A model generated the notes under the pieces. That model worked only from the letters and a program-made list of their open reading frames with translations. It was not told the DNA's origin and searched no databases. Shown here piece after piece: positions 15,361 to 27,525 of a stretch of DNA of 64,000 bases; position 1 is the first letter of the stretch; each line of letters starts with the position of its first letter. A program made the position numbers and the translations under genes. Source of the DNA: Vanilla planifolia (lineage: Eukaryota > Streptophyta > Magnoliopsida > Asparagales > Orchidaceae); contig JAIUJO010000071.1 of the NCBI GenBank assembly GCA_023846275.1, positions 2,397,846 through 2,461,845 on the forward strand, written 5' to 3'.

Positions 15361-15555
15361 CTATTTTTATTCTTTAACTTGAATCCATACTTTACCTCAA
15401 TAAATTAATCCATATTTTACCTCAACTAAATGTGAGTGATCATTAGATGATATTTTAGATAGATAATTATTAGATAAGGAGTTACTCATAGTATATTTCT
15501 AGGTAAATAAGTTTATGAATATTCTTACGTTTGGAAGTTAGAAACAGTATCAAAG

Positions 15556-15567
15556 CTATATATATAG
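15556..15567 (+). promoter_or_regulatory. TATA-like motif in the left direct repeat
   Basis: CTATATATATAG is conserved at the matching place in the right repeat (20368-20379). About 60 bases downstream lies AATAAA (15627-15632; the right copy reads AAGAGA at that place, so the signal is not conserved). The order TATA then poly(A) signal is what an LTR promoter and terminator would show, but AT-rich DNA gives such motifs by chance. Confidence 0.4.
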
Positions 15568-15713
15568 AAACATAGTTTTATAATGTAAATATGTCTTTTA
15601 AAGACAAAAGTTTGTTTGACTAATATAATAAAACCAAAAAGGGACACTACCTTTGTCAAATATGATTGTCTCCTAATATTGTGGTGTTTGAATGATATTT
15701 TTATAATACAATA

Positions 15714-15725
15714 TGGTCAGAGTTG
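15714..15725 (+). other. PBS-like motif inside the direct repeat
   Basis: After TTATAATACA at 15710 comes ATATGGTCAGAGTTGAGTC, which resembles the plant initiator-tRNA-Met primer site TGGTATCAGAGC with two bases missing. The right copy has ATGTGGCACGAGTTGA at 20525-20540, a poorer match. If this is a real primer site, the LTR would be only 15431-15710 (280 bp, TG...CA; right copy 20243-20523). The remaining 0.9 kb of shared sequence would then be internal leader, giving an LTR-internal-LTR-internal tandem arrangement. Confidence 0.35.
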
Positions 15726-16612
15726 AGTCAAGCAAAACTTGGTGGGCCTGTGATACCAAGGGTTAAAGATGATAATGAGTGATTATTGAGTGACATCTAA
15801 AAGGTGGAATCTCTGAGCAAGACATGATTTTTAGCTTCTTTTAGGTGCAAGGAGACAATAGTTCCTATTATCACATAAAAGATGAAGAGAAAAATTCTAA
15901 ATTACATATGCAACACATAGGTTTTAAGATATCAAGATACTTTTTAGAATAAAATATTATTTTATTGATATGAAATTTTGAAAGAGAGATAATATCTTAA
16001 AGTAGTAAAGTTAGGTTATAACAACAAAATATAACGACATGACCAAATCTGGGGTTTTAGTTGGGTTACAATTTTAATCCATATTTATTGTTGTCAACCA
16101 ACAAGGTATATTCATAAAGCTAGTTAACATTATGGTTATGCTCATACATTATTCCATTTTAACAATGTCATGAGTGTATAGCAATTGACTTTGTAAGTGA
16201 TCTACTAAGTGTTATTAAAGTCAAAAAGCTTATGAAAAGTATTTAAAGGAGTCTGTCTTAGCCAATTAGCCAACAAGAACTTTATCTTTCCTTGCAACTC
16301 CCTTTATCTAGGAAAGTATAGCATTGCCATTCCTTTACTAAAGGGGGAGTTCTATGAATAAAATATCACCAACACTTAAAGCCTATGAAGCATCCATTGC
16401 GTGAGCAGAGCCACTATTTTACTTTGAGTAAAACATCAAAAAAATCAATAAAACCATTTTGTTCTTCTCTCCAATTAGATGATAAAAATCTAGTATGAAC
16501 AAGTTGGAGTATAGATGGATTATATACTTTAATTAGAAGTCATTTTAAATTAAGCAAAGAGTGATCACCAAATTTTCATGAGTGGAAATACTTGTCCAAG
16601 ATATCATCCTCA

Positions 16613-19600
16613 CTTGTGATAGGAGACATATTCTCCTCTACTCGATGTCGTTTTGCATCCTTATTGAATAAGTTGGAGAGTTGTGGTACAATTGGGTGCT
16701 AAAGAAAAACAAAGTAATAGCTTAAAGAGAAACAATGAGGGAGAGATTCATATGAAATTAGGAAAAGGTGGAGATTGTGATGAGAATTTAGAAAGGAGAG
16801 TTTATTAATTGTTTCAAGGAGTAGCATGCTAAGATGAAGTAAGCTTTTATTTGTGTAGTTCAAAATATTTTCCTATATTTTTTATTTGAGACTATTTATT
16901 TTTGTACCACTCCATCCAGTAATCTTTTTAAGATTTATTCATTGCTTGGTGATTCCAGCTCTAAGGCATTGTTTGATGATCACTTTCTACTTTCTTCAGT
17001 CCTAAGTATTACATTGGCATTCATTTTTCATCACAAGTTTGCAAATCGACCTTGGCCTTATCTTTTAAGAGTATTTGTTGTTCTTAAATTTTGTGGTCAT
17101 AGATTGACATAGATCAACTTCTTTGATATTCTCCATTAGACTTAGACAACCTTAAATTTCCCCTCTTCGAATTGGTTGCTTTCAGCTTTGGTGATGATGT
17201 ATTTTTTTGGTTCTATATTATGGTCCTTTTCATCGTGATATGTTATTTCTTTGTAACAATCTATGCAAAGCCTTGAACGGTTTGTATTAGTTATGCTACC
17301 TATTATTCCAAAGATTAGTTGGAATCTCCATCATGTATAGCTGTTTGTTCATTTCCTTTCACAAACTTTTAGTCTCAGCCACCTATGTCCAAGATGATGC
17401 TTCATACCTAATGATTCATCCACAGCTTGTACCATTGTCAAATGCAATTAAAAAATAAACAAAATGAATAAAGTGCCTTGATCAATATTGCACCATCTTA
17501 ATTTGCTTAACTAGATTTTGTTAAATATTGAAATGCCTATGTTCAAATGAAGACAAAGAGTGCTCAACCAAGAAAGAAGATAGAATTTGAAGGGTTAGTT
17601 TCCCATGTGATTGATTGTTAGTCAACCACAAAAAACAACAACAATAAAATATAATACGATTTGTGTATGTGCCTTTTTCCTTGCCCTCGACAAAAGCTTA
17701 TGTTGGGAAAATAATTGCATATAATTGAAGCCTACTTGCCCTGCTTTGAAATTCCTAATTGATTACTTTCAGATTAATCTCTTTCATTTTTTTTTTATCT
17801 TAAGCTCTACTAATAGGTTTGATGGAAATTGCATGATTTTAAGAAACTTGTCATTTCTATGTTCAATTAATTTGACATCAAATTTGATGTCCCTCAATTG
17901 CCTAAGGACTGCTCTACCAATGAGCCCTACTTCTTCTGCATAATATGTATTTTTATTATATCTTATTGTTCTTATGATATTTAATTGTTGTGTCTCATTA
18001 TAATTCATATCTTAGTTTTTTGATGTACAAATTATCATCACATCTATGCCCACTTGTTACTCTCTTCAAATGTGCTACATGACAAATATTACATGTCTGT
18101 CATTATAGTTGTTAAAGGAAAAATCTTAAATGTTGATCATTACATTTGTATTATCCTTAGACAAAAAAATTGTTTTATATCAGTTTGAATACTTGCTCAA
18201 TTCTCCCTTTGTGAGATAATAATCTAGTTCCCATAAACTTCTTAATTTCATATTCTATTATGTTTTGTGTCTGGAGTCTTAAGATCATTCCAATGAAGTG
18301 TGGCGCACAATTTAAGTGCCTTATTTTAGGCCACGACTGTGTCAATAGGTTTATGATCAAGAAAATTAAGGAATTCAAGTTTGAGAAGGAATGATATGAT
18401 GATCTTGATTTCTATTTCTCCAGTGAAAATACTCAACAATTCCTCATCTAAACAAATAACACAAATGTAGAACCTATTGCACAACCAACAATGCAAAATC
18501 AGAAACAAACTAATGAGCTTAGGTGTTGCTTTGAAAACAGATAGAAGAATACTACGTTTACCTAAATTAAGTCTTTTTTTTATTTTTTTAGGCTGATATT
18601 TCCATTTTATTTTTGATCCATGCCGATGTTGTAGGAACAAGGCCTTTATGATGATATAAAGAAGGAAGAAATTTGGTCCATGGTATTTGTGAATCAGAGT
18701 GCAACTGTAGTTTGTACTTTTACAATGTGAATATAACATGAAAAATCTATGAAAGTGAACCCATGATATGTAGCCTAGAAATTTGGTATTAAATTTTGCA
18801 GGATTTTCAACTGGCTTAAACGAAATGCAGTACACTGATTTTGCTAAAAGTATGTCCACTATATTAAGGTTAATTTTTGGCATTATTCCTGCACAGTCTT
18901 TGTATGCTACATGTTGAATATGTGTACTATTAATGCTGAAACATGGTCAAGAGCATGAACATGAGCAAGTATAGTTGAAGTACATGTGGGATGGTTCAGG
19001 ATATTTGGAAGAGAACAAAGAGATAGAAAGCAAGGGAGGAAGAAAGAAAGAAATTGATTAGGAGAGACCAAATCATGTTCATGCAAAAAGCTTATGAATG
19101 ACAAAAACAAGTTTTTGTGATAAGTCATTCCAAAGGTGGAAACTCAGCCTAAAGAAATGCAAATTCAAGCATATGATCTTGATTTGTCTAGTGCACAAGA
19201 CCAAAAATGGAAAAGGAAGAATTGATGCAATTTTGGTGCAAGTCATATGAGAATGTTCAAAACCAAATAAGAATTTATCTAGTGCACGTTTTCATGCAAT
19301 TTAAGAGGATACAGTTAAAAGTTGATGGAAAAGTCACAAAACAATAATATGTAATGGTATAATAGGCACTGGGTGGAACATGGTTTCAAGGTTAGGGATA
19401 TCGTATGGCCTCATATAGATTAAAGCATTTAAAGGGTGAGGGAAGGAACCATAAAGGCAATGTGGAATGACCCATTTTTTCTTTAAGAAGGTTAAAGACA
19501 ATGTTTGCTTGCATATTCTTTCTGCATATATAGAGATCGATTTAGAAGTTTTTTTTGGGAGATCAAATTGTTGTGGTCAAACCTTCCAACATCACATTCG

Positions 19601-20242
19601 ACTGCAATCTAGTGGTACAACCTCTTAACATTGTGTTGGCACGCAGTGCAATCCCATTTTAGAAATTTCATTTCATAACAAAAAATAATTACCTAGACTA
19701 ATGAATTATGAAAGGATGTGACCAGTCGAAGAGCTCGAAGGATGTCAAAGATGTGGCCTAGAACGTGAGGGATGAAGGAGCTTATAGAAGAATTTGTGAC
19801 GATAGTATTTGGAATAAAGAATAAAATTTTTCTCATTTATTCATTATTGAGAATACAAAATAATTTATTGTTGATTATTCTTTCTAGTCGTAATTCAAAA
19901 AGAATGCTTTCTAAATAATAATATCAAAAAATATTATTTGTTATTATCATATCAAAAAATTTTTGTACAATTATAAATTTTAGTGTCAAATTTAATAAAG
20001 AATTACAACTTTTATTGTAACTAAAAATACTAATTAAGTTTAAAATAATGTAGATGTCTTTGCACCTTATGGGATAAAACTTGTTTTGGTTACTACAGAA
20101 TAAGGGAAAGAATAATAATTTCTCAACATGATACTTTATGCTGTGATATTATGGTATCAAAGTGATACCTCATATAATACTATGTTGTTCAAGGAAAAAC
20201 AAAGTTAAAGCTAACAAGCTTATAACATTCTTGATAGAAAAA
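16613..20242. other. Internal region without recognisable genes
   Basis: These 3.6 kb are less AT-skewed than the flanks but hold no retroelement protein motif that I recognise on either strand. The longest open frame, 18326-18883 on the minus strand (185 codons), has no recognisable domain, is rich in I, L, K and S as AT-rich DNA would give, and overlaps another open frame. I do not call it a gene. A GAAAGAAAGAAA-type purine-rich run occurs near 19010-19055. Confidence 0.6.
20152..20164 (+). other. PBS-like motif (initiator tRNA-Met type)
   Basis: TGGTATCAAAGTG matches the common plant LTR-element primer site TGGTATCAGAGC at 10 of 12 positions. It sits 79 bases left of the right direct repeat. 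The preceding 350 bases begin with TGACGATAG near 19797 and contain AATAAA, so this may be the decayed 5' end or solo LTR of another Copia-like element nested in the internal region. One motif is thin evidence. Confidence 0.35.
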
Positions 20243-21420
20243 TGCGAGTGATCATTAGATGATTTTTTAGATAGAGAATTATTAGATAAGGAGTTACTCA
20301 TAGTATATTTCTAGGTAGATAAGTGTATGAATATTCTTACATTTGGAAGATAGAAAAAGTAAAAAAGCTATATATATAGAAACATAGTTTTATAATATAA
20401 ATTATGTCTTTTAAAGTCAAAACTTTGTTTAACTAATATAAGAGAACCAAAAGGGGACACTACCTTTATAAAATATGGTTGTCTCCCAATATTGTGGGTT
20501 GGAATGATACTTTTTATAATGCAATGTGGCACGAGTTGAATCAAGAAAAACTTAGTGAGCCTGTGACACCAAGGGTTAAAGATGATAATGAATGATTATT
20601 TAGTGATGTCTAAATGGTGAAATCTCTTAACAAAACATGATTCTTAGCTTCTTTTAGGTGCACGGAGACAATAGTTCTTATTCTCTCATAAAAAATGAAG
20701 AGAAAAATTCTAAATTACATAAATAATACAAAGGTTTTAAGATATCGAGATACTTTTTAGGATAAAATATTGTTTTACTGATATGAAATTGTGAAAGAGA
20801 AATAATATCTTAAAGTATTAAAGTTAGGTTATAATAAAAAAAATATTACAATATGACAAAATCTTGGGTCTTAATTGGGTTACAATTTTAATTCATAATT
20901 ATTGTTATCAACCTACAAGCGTATTCATGGAGCCTGTTGTCATTATGGTTACGCTCTTACATTATTCCAAGTTAACAATGCCACGAGTGTTCACCTGTTG
21001 ACTTTGTAAGTCATGTTCTAAGTGTTATTGAAGTCAAAAAGCTTATGAAAAGTATTTAAAGGAATAAGTCCTGACCAACTAGCTAATGAGAACTTTATCT
21101 TTCTTTGCAACTCCCATTCTCTAGGAAAGTGTAGCATTACCCATCCTTTTCTAAACGGGAATTCTACGAATAAAATATCACCAACACTTGAAGCTTATGA
21201 AGCCTCCACTGTGTGAGCAGTGCCACTATTTTACTTTGAGTAAAACATCAAATAAATCCATAAAACTAGATGTTCTCTACAATTAGTTGATTCAAATCTA
21301 GTATGAACAATTTCGAATATAGATGGATGATATACTTCACTTAGAAGTCATTTTAAATTAAGCAAAGAGTGATCACCAAATTTTCATGAGTAGAAATACT
21401 TGTCCAAGATATCATACCCA
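20243..21420 (+). repeat. Right long direct repeat (LTR-like)
   Basis: This is the second copy of the 15431-16612 repeat, in the same orientation, starting TGCGAGTGATC and ending ATATCATACCCA. It is preceded by the purine-rich GATAGAAAAA and followed by CTAAT. Similarity with the left copy becomes marginal within about ten bases after 21420. Confidence 0.8.
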
Positions 21421-22345
21421 CTAATGATAGAAATCTTATGCATATCATATTATGTATAAGGCTTTCCCCTAAATATATAGTTGGTTTTGTTACCCATGTT
21501 GAAAACATTGGCAAAGGATTGAACAGTCCTTATGTATATGAAGGAATGTCATAGTACTGTGATGTTACATAAATTATAGTTTAAAATGTGATTTTGATAT
21601 TTAGAAGAGTACCATAGGATACATATACTAGTTGTGTAGTAGTACTTAGCCAAATGATTGGGGAAATAGACTACATGATTTAAAAAATCTTCTAAGAGCA
21701 AAGGAAAAGTATGATTTTTATTATATTCAATGATTATGGAAATACAATATCTCTTTTAAAGAACTTTTCTCATACAATCAAAGTTTCTTGACATCAGGCT
21801 ATTGATTGATGGGGTATTATCAAAATTCTTTGTATAGATATTTAAATAGACATGCTAACAAAGTTAGGACTATTAACAAGCTGATAATATGTATTACTCT
21901 ATTGAGTTTTAAAAAAAATGATGAGAAGAAAAGATGCACAAAAAGAGTTAAAATTTTTAAAAGATTCCTTATGTAGGTGTCCAAGACTCAATTATCACAC
22001 TAAAAGATTATTAAGATGTCAAAGACTAAATTATCCCATTAAATGATTGTTAAGTCCACTGTAGATGCATTTGAAGTTGAGTAGATCATATGTATTAAGT
22101 TGTATATGAACCTGAAGAATTTCAAAATCACAAGTCAAAGTAATGTGAACTATACAAATATATTGGAAAATAGATGCTTGAGAGTTGAATCATATTTTTT
22201 CACAATTAAACATTAAGCTCTTATGTGTAATTAATGTAGATATGTAGATCAAGCATCTATTGTCCTTATTTTTGATGTACAAGTGGATTGTGGTGTGTGG
22301 TACAGAGGCCTATATAAATATATGTATGTATCACTTATCTAGTCA

Positions 22346-22350
<5 letters not shown>
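21421..22350. other. Unassigned AT-rich DNA
   Basis: No gene or repeat match within the window was seen. A short local repeat, roughly GTCCAAGACTCAATTATC...CACTAAAAGATTATTAAGATGTCAAAGACTAAATTATC, lies near 21980-22040 (two diverged units about 45 bases apart). Confidence 0.5.

Positions 22351-22428
<78 letters not shown>
22351..22428. repeat. Compound microsatellite (AT)19(GT)20
   Basis: A perfect alternating AT run (22351-22388) passes directly into a perfect GT run (22389-22428). The uninterrupted length suggests it is still length-variable. A 93-codon open frame crosses it only because the repeat lacks stops; it is not a gene. Confidence 0.98.
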
Positions 22429-22430
<2 letters not shown>

Positions 22431-25400
22431 CAGATAATCACTAGTTTTACAAGATTAGTTGTAATAGTTAAAATGAAATTTGAATCATTTTGTAGTGATG
22501 AGGTTAATAGTATTGTTTGGGAAGTTATATCAAAAGTTTAGAATTTAACAAATTTATATAATTGAGTAGGACAATGAATAGACAAACTTTTTGCTTAATT
22601 TCTTTTCCAATTGAATGGTATACCACTTTAGCTTTATTTGATAAAGCTAGCTTTACATAAAAAAAAAGGGAAAATAAGTTTTCAATTCTACATAACAAAT
22701 TATATGTGACAAAATAATGTATCACAACTTATAACAAGAAAACTAATATACAATATATAGAATATACTCGACTTCAAAAGTATGATTTATCATTAACAAT
22801 AAAAAATATCAAGTCCACGGTAAAGTTAGTTAACTTAATCTTGTAATATTAGCTTGTTATTAAAAAAATCACATGAATAATATAGAAACGGTTGTTAGAT
22901 GAATCCCTCATGACCTTTCCTAACGTCTTTCGTTTCTTTTCAAAAACACATTGGTTCACATGTGGTACATATATTTTATGTTGATTTGTTTAAATGATTA
23001 AAAAAAGATCAAGAACATTTAAATTAATGAAATAAATAATTGTGAATGACAAGTTTTTGATATTTTTAAGATTATTTTTTGGAAAATGTTTACATCAAAC
23101 ATAGGAAGGATAAAAATAATATTTGCAATCACAAGTTCTAATCATGTATTATAACATTGAATTTAGGATAGTGATTGGGAGTTAGGAAGATTGGTGGTAA
23201 AATGATGCAAGCACATAATAATTCATTTATTATTAATGGATATTCTTAGAATGGATTATAAAAATGGAATTTATTGTTGTTCAAGTTCAATTAGTAAATA
23301 ATTAATAAAAACAATTAGTAGACTTTCTTAATTAATCTATGATGTAAAATTTAAAAGATAATATTTTAAGTTTGTTATTAAGAGAATGTAATTAGATGGG
23401 AGAGAATATAAAAAAACATATTATAATATGACTTTTTGTATAAAGGCTGGGTCTTTTGTGTGTCCATTTTTTTTACTTTTCGAAGCCAAAATAATTGGTA
23501 TTTTAATATAAGCTTTTCATTAAATTTTACCATTCTAAAATAAAATTTATTATTCAAAATACTTTTATAAAATAATATATTCAAACATACAAATCATATT
23601 TCAAAATAGTATTAGCCATTATAATTTAATAGTGGTGCAGTTACAAGGAAATACAATTACAAGGAAGATTGAAGAATATCCTCGAAATGGGTCCATTAAC
23701 ATGATAAGAATAACATATTGATGATTATAGATATCATTCTCCAAATAATAAAAATGTTGCTCATCACCACCATCAAGTAGCCTTTAGACTTACTGAGTTG
23801 ACAACTTGTGACAATTTATTTTCATTATTGACACTCACTCTTAGAGATTAATACTATTCTCAAGCCAACAACCTCCATACATGTGCCTCTAACAACTAGG
23901 AAAATCATGGTATAACTGAAAAAGTTTTTAAGTAAAATAACAATCAAGAAAAATAATAAGAACATATTAAATTTTTAGATGATTCAATTTCTTATTCTTA
24001 AATTTATATATACCCTTTAGACCTTTTTCTTTGGCCTATCACTTTTTCTTTCTTTTGTCATAAGTGTTGGTAAAGAAGCCTTACTATAGTTTTTTTTCCC
24101 TAGAGAGAAAAATTTAAGCCGTCAATTCCCTTCACAGAAGATCCAAATTTAAACACCTTCCCACACAAGGTAAAAAGTGGAAACCTTTTCTATAAATAAT
24201 TCTTAAAAAATGCTCTCACTTCTCACATAAGTTGAAAGCAAACTCCTCCAAATCCCAGTTGGATTAAACAAAATTCAATAATAATAAAAATAAAATTTAC
24301 ATAAACACCCTAAAATTTAATCGAGTGAATTATATAATATATATATATATTTATTTATTTATTTATACTTTAAAAAATGATGCAAATTAGCTATATAACT
24401 TCTTATTGCAAAATCGAAGTTTGTACGTAGTGAGTGCATTTTTTCAATGCAATGGGTTTTTCAATCAATTTATAGAACAAATGTGGTTGTTTGTAATTCT
24501 TAAAAACTATCAATTTTAGCTTACCAATGTCTTCTAAGATATTTTCATATTCTTGCTCAATGCCTTAATCCTTGTTAGAAATGCTTAAATTAGACAATAT
24601 GAACAGCCAAGTAGCCAAGCTTGACTTCACCACCCATTAGAATCTAAACATGCTCTATAATTTGTACATTTTTTTATCTACAAAATTTAACAAAAAATTT
24701 ATCAAATTGAACATTGAACCATTTAATGATGATCAAAATTGTTCATTGAACATTTCTCAACTTTGAGTTGCTAACAATAAGATTATCCAACAAATAATTT
24801 GATAATTTTCTAAAAGAACTCAATTTTTAGCATTTTTATATTTAATATTTATTAGATGGTCTAATTATTATCATATCATTATTAAACTAGTTATTCAATG
24901 TCTATTAAATAGTCTAAATGGAATTTTATAGAGGTTGATTTTGGCAACCCCATATGACCATTAATAAACTAAGCTATTAAATTATCCAACTTTTAGAAGA
25001 TTAGCCATTAGCCAATTTTCGAATGTTTCGATTATTTTTCAATAGAATATACAAATGATGGCTGAGTTTAAAATAACAAATATTTCTTGATAGAATGTTT
25101 AATATCTATTAGAGGACTAGTCCAATGTTTAATGCTTCATTAAAGAAAGAAATTTAAGCCAATTAATTTTATTTCTCATATTATTTAAGTTAGCTAAATT
25201 TTTGAAAGCATAATAAAACGTAAAATTCTAAAAATCCTTTAATAAAATGTTGTTTTAAAAGATATGATAGATATTTTAGCTTTGAAACTATGTAATAATA
25301 ATTTTAATAAATATTTAATATATTTAAGCTACTTTATTAAGTTAATCATTCAAGAATCTAAAATAATCATTCCCATTGTTCAAATGAACATTTTTCTTAC

Positions 25401-25685
25401 ATTTTTCATCTAATTTGTACAGTGTTCTTTCATAATTCATGAATAATATATACATCTATGAACATAAAAACATCTTTCAATAATCATTTATATAATCTTA
25501 ATTATGTGTGTGTATATATGTATGTATATGTATATATATAATATTTATTAGTTCTTATAAGATTGATCACAAAAATTATGATTGAATCTAAATTATTTTG
25601 GAGTGATTAAAATTTTAATATTATTGATGCTAGTAACTGGGGGTTTTAGATTGTGATATGCCAAAGAATTTAGAAGAAAATTGTA
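22429..25685. other. Unassigned AT-rich DNA
   Basis: About 3.3 kb without recognisable protein motifs, long ORFs or copies elsewhere in the window. It contains degenerate TA/TG-rich stretches near 24335-24365 and 25505-25545. The right part runs into the 5'-truncated LINE copy F near 25.69 kb. Confidence 0.55.
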
Positions 25686-25687
25686 AA

Positions 25688-26480
25688 TTAGATATGTATC
25701 ACGCTTATGATAAGGAAAATAAGAAATTTTTATTGTGTATGCTTGAACATTGGTAGTTCCTTACACTTTGCTGTGGTTGGATTGAGCCTTATATCACCAC
25801 ACCAAGATTTAGGATTATATTTAATTTTTTCTATCTATCATTGATCGAAGTAACTAAGATAAGGATGTCCTCTCAATCCATATCATTTTACTATAGTGTC
25901 TAGGTATCTCTTATGGCTTATTAGTATCAGTTTCATCATGTTGTCTCAATTGAGCTTAGGAATTCCACTTCTTCTTTGATGATTACACACCTTTACTATG
26001 TTGATGGCATCATGATTTTTTAACCAACAACTTGCGGTATAATGAAAAATATTTAGAATATTATAGAGTGGTAATGGCATCACTCAGGTGAGGTGATCAA
26101 TCTAAAAAACATTTAGGGTGCTATTTAGTAAAGGGATGAAGTACAAGTGTAGAAAGTTGATTTCTTGACATTTTTGTACGCTTCATTAAAATATCTAGGA
26201 AACCAATTATAGTAACAACACTTTAGAGAAAAAATTGAAATTCATTATTAATCAAGTAAAAATTGTGTGTCAAGGTGGATGATCAAATCATTATTAATGG
26301 TGGGCCATAATGTCATGATAAACTCGATGTTAATTATTATTCTTACTTATTGCTTAGTCTACACCTTAATTCAAAGCTACACTATTATAGAATAGAACAT
26401 ATTGTTGTATCATTATTTGTGGAGTAGTTCAAATTTAATAGTACAATAAACTATGACTATTGAGAAATACAACTCTTAAG
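25688..26480 (+). pseudogene. LINE reverse transcriptase fragment (copy F)
   Basis: Non-LTR reverse transcriptase, broken. In order one can read LDMYHAYDKENKKF (start of the palm, cf. the family DxxKAFDxV), IEPYITTPRF, then after a frameshift near 25860 GCPLNPYHFTIVS (family QGCPLSPYLF), HLYYVDGIMIF (active site, 25997-26008 reading YVDG instead of YxDD), SLKYLGNQL (family LKYLGVPL), and SRWMIKSLLMVG with MINSMLIIILTY (family W..K.LS.AGR...I.SVL...P.Y). There are several in-frame stops, for example TAG directly after LCMLEHW. The second catalytic Asp is Gly, so the enzyme would be dead even if read through. Confidence 0.85.
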
Positions 26481-27129
26481 GAATGTGTTAGACTTGGAGT
26501 TTGTAGTTCTTCGACCTAGTAATCAAGGCTGTTTGCAAAAAAATAGTAGGTGTGGTCATACTCGAGAAGATAATTTACGAGTTTACTTATTTAGATCAAA
26601 AATACATTATGATAAAAATACTTTTCATATGCCTTATAATATATCTCATACATGTATGTCACTCAAAATTGGAGACCCCTGTACCACAAATAATATCGTA
26701 TGACGAATTGTTGCAAGCAATTTTGTTTCCTTTTTTGGTTAATTTTCTTGGAATTCAAACTATTGCTACTAAAACAACCTATTTTATCATGGACGTGGAG
26801 CATTTGATATTTGTAGTAGAGCTAGTCAAGGAGCATGGGGTGCTAGATCAAAAAAAGATTTAGAAGTTATTCACGTCTGATTGGGTATTTTAGATTCTAC
26901 ATTCTCCTTAAGTTAAATCAAATCAAATGAATGTTCTATGCTTCACATTGGGTGAGGATATGGTGTTGGACTTAGAGACTATACACAATGACATGTATAT
27001 GTACATCAAGGGAGGAGGTTGTGTGGGTTTGGGAAGAGATCGTGCAACCTTAAGTGAACATTTTCCTTTGGGGATTAGTGTTAAATCTACTTCCTACTTA
27101 CACCTAGCTTCTGGCAAGAGGGATTGAGA

Positions 27130-27260
27130 CATCTAAATTTTGTCCTTAGTGAAGTCATACTAACGAAGATGTGAAACATTATTTCTGAGTGTATCATGAA
27201 GGAACTCTGGTTTAGCAGCTTTGTAAATGACTAATTCATGCTTGGTGGGATTAATTATTG
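27130..27260 (+). pseudogene. zf-RVT region of LINE ORF2 (copy F)
   Basis: Across two frames one reads NEDVKHYF and KELWFSSFVND. These match DVQHLFWEC...AKELWFSSF of the minus-strand copies, the Cys/His region found between RT and RNase H in plant LINEs. The expected WEC cysteine motif is eroded here (SEC in a neighbouring frame). Confidence 0.6.
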
Positions 27261-27525
27261 GGTTTGACTTCTATTATTTTGTTCATTAATTGGATGTCTA
27301 TGAATTTGTAGGTGGCTATGACTTCTCATGTAGTCAAATGTACTATTTTATCTTTATTGTACCTCCGAAATAAAAAGAATTTGTAGGTGCAAGCAAAAAA
27401 AGGTGCTCAATCTAGTTGCATATCAAAGGAGAAATCACATTATAGTTGCTACTTTCTACAACTCTTGTATCATGTCCAATGGGAGCTCTAATGTTCTTGA
27501 CCAGTTGTTTCTTATCTCTTATTAG

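Larger units (their letters stand above)
15431..16612 (+). repeat. Left long direct repeat (LTR-like)
   Basis: This copy aligns along its whole length with 20243-21420. Shared strings include GGAGTTACTCATAGTATATT, TAGCTTCTTTTAGGTGCA and TAAGCAAAGAGTGATCACCA. It carries a TATA-like motif, an AATAAA and a PBS-like motif. By eye the two copies differ at very roughly one base in eight to ten, with small indels, so the insertion is old. Confidence 0.8.
15431..21420 (+). mobile_element. Candidate non-autonomous LTR retrotransposon (LARD-like)
   Basis: Two direct repeats of about 1.18 kb (15431-16612 and 20243-21420) flank 3.6 kb of internal DNA. Both repeats start with TG (TGTGAGTGATCATTAG and TGCGAGTGATCATTAG) and can be ended at CA (ATATCATCCTCA and ATATCATACCCA). 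The five bases before the left repeat are CTAAA and the five after the right repeat are CTAAT, a near match to a 5-bp target-site duplication. The internal part shows no gag, integrase, RT or RNase H motif that I can recognise, which fits a large retrotransposon derivative moved in trans. Weaknesses: the homology fades a little past the proposed right ends, no clear primer-binding site follows the left repeat at 16613, and the purine tract before the right repeat (GATAGAAAAA) is weak. An alternative reading has a 280-bp LTR inside the longer repeat. The strand is tentative. Confidence 0.55.

Noticed and set aside
17725..18008. Overlapping plus and minus frames with a possible protein-like string (AEEVGLIGRAVLRQLRDIKF)
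   Set aside because: It looks more protein-like than its surroundings, but I could not match it to any retroelement or host protein, and the frame is short and isolated.
18326..18883. Longest open frame in the window, 185 codons on the minus strand
   Set aside because: No recognisable domain, composition typical of AT-rich non-coding DNA, overlapped by another open frame, and inside the internal part of an LTR-flanked element. Transcript evidence would be needed to call it a gene.
15431..21420. Autonomous Copia or Gypsy retrotransposon
   Set aside because: No protease, integrase, RT or RNase H motifs were found between the repeats on either strand.
22260..22541. 93-codon open frame crossing the microsatellite
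   Set aside because: Its middle is only the (AT)n(GT)n repeat translated; both flanks are short and unrecognised.
26485..27127. Three open frames of 66-103 codons within LINE F
   Set aside because: They lie in the decayed region between RT and RNase H and do not match the family in frame. They are better described as part of the LINE remnant.
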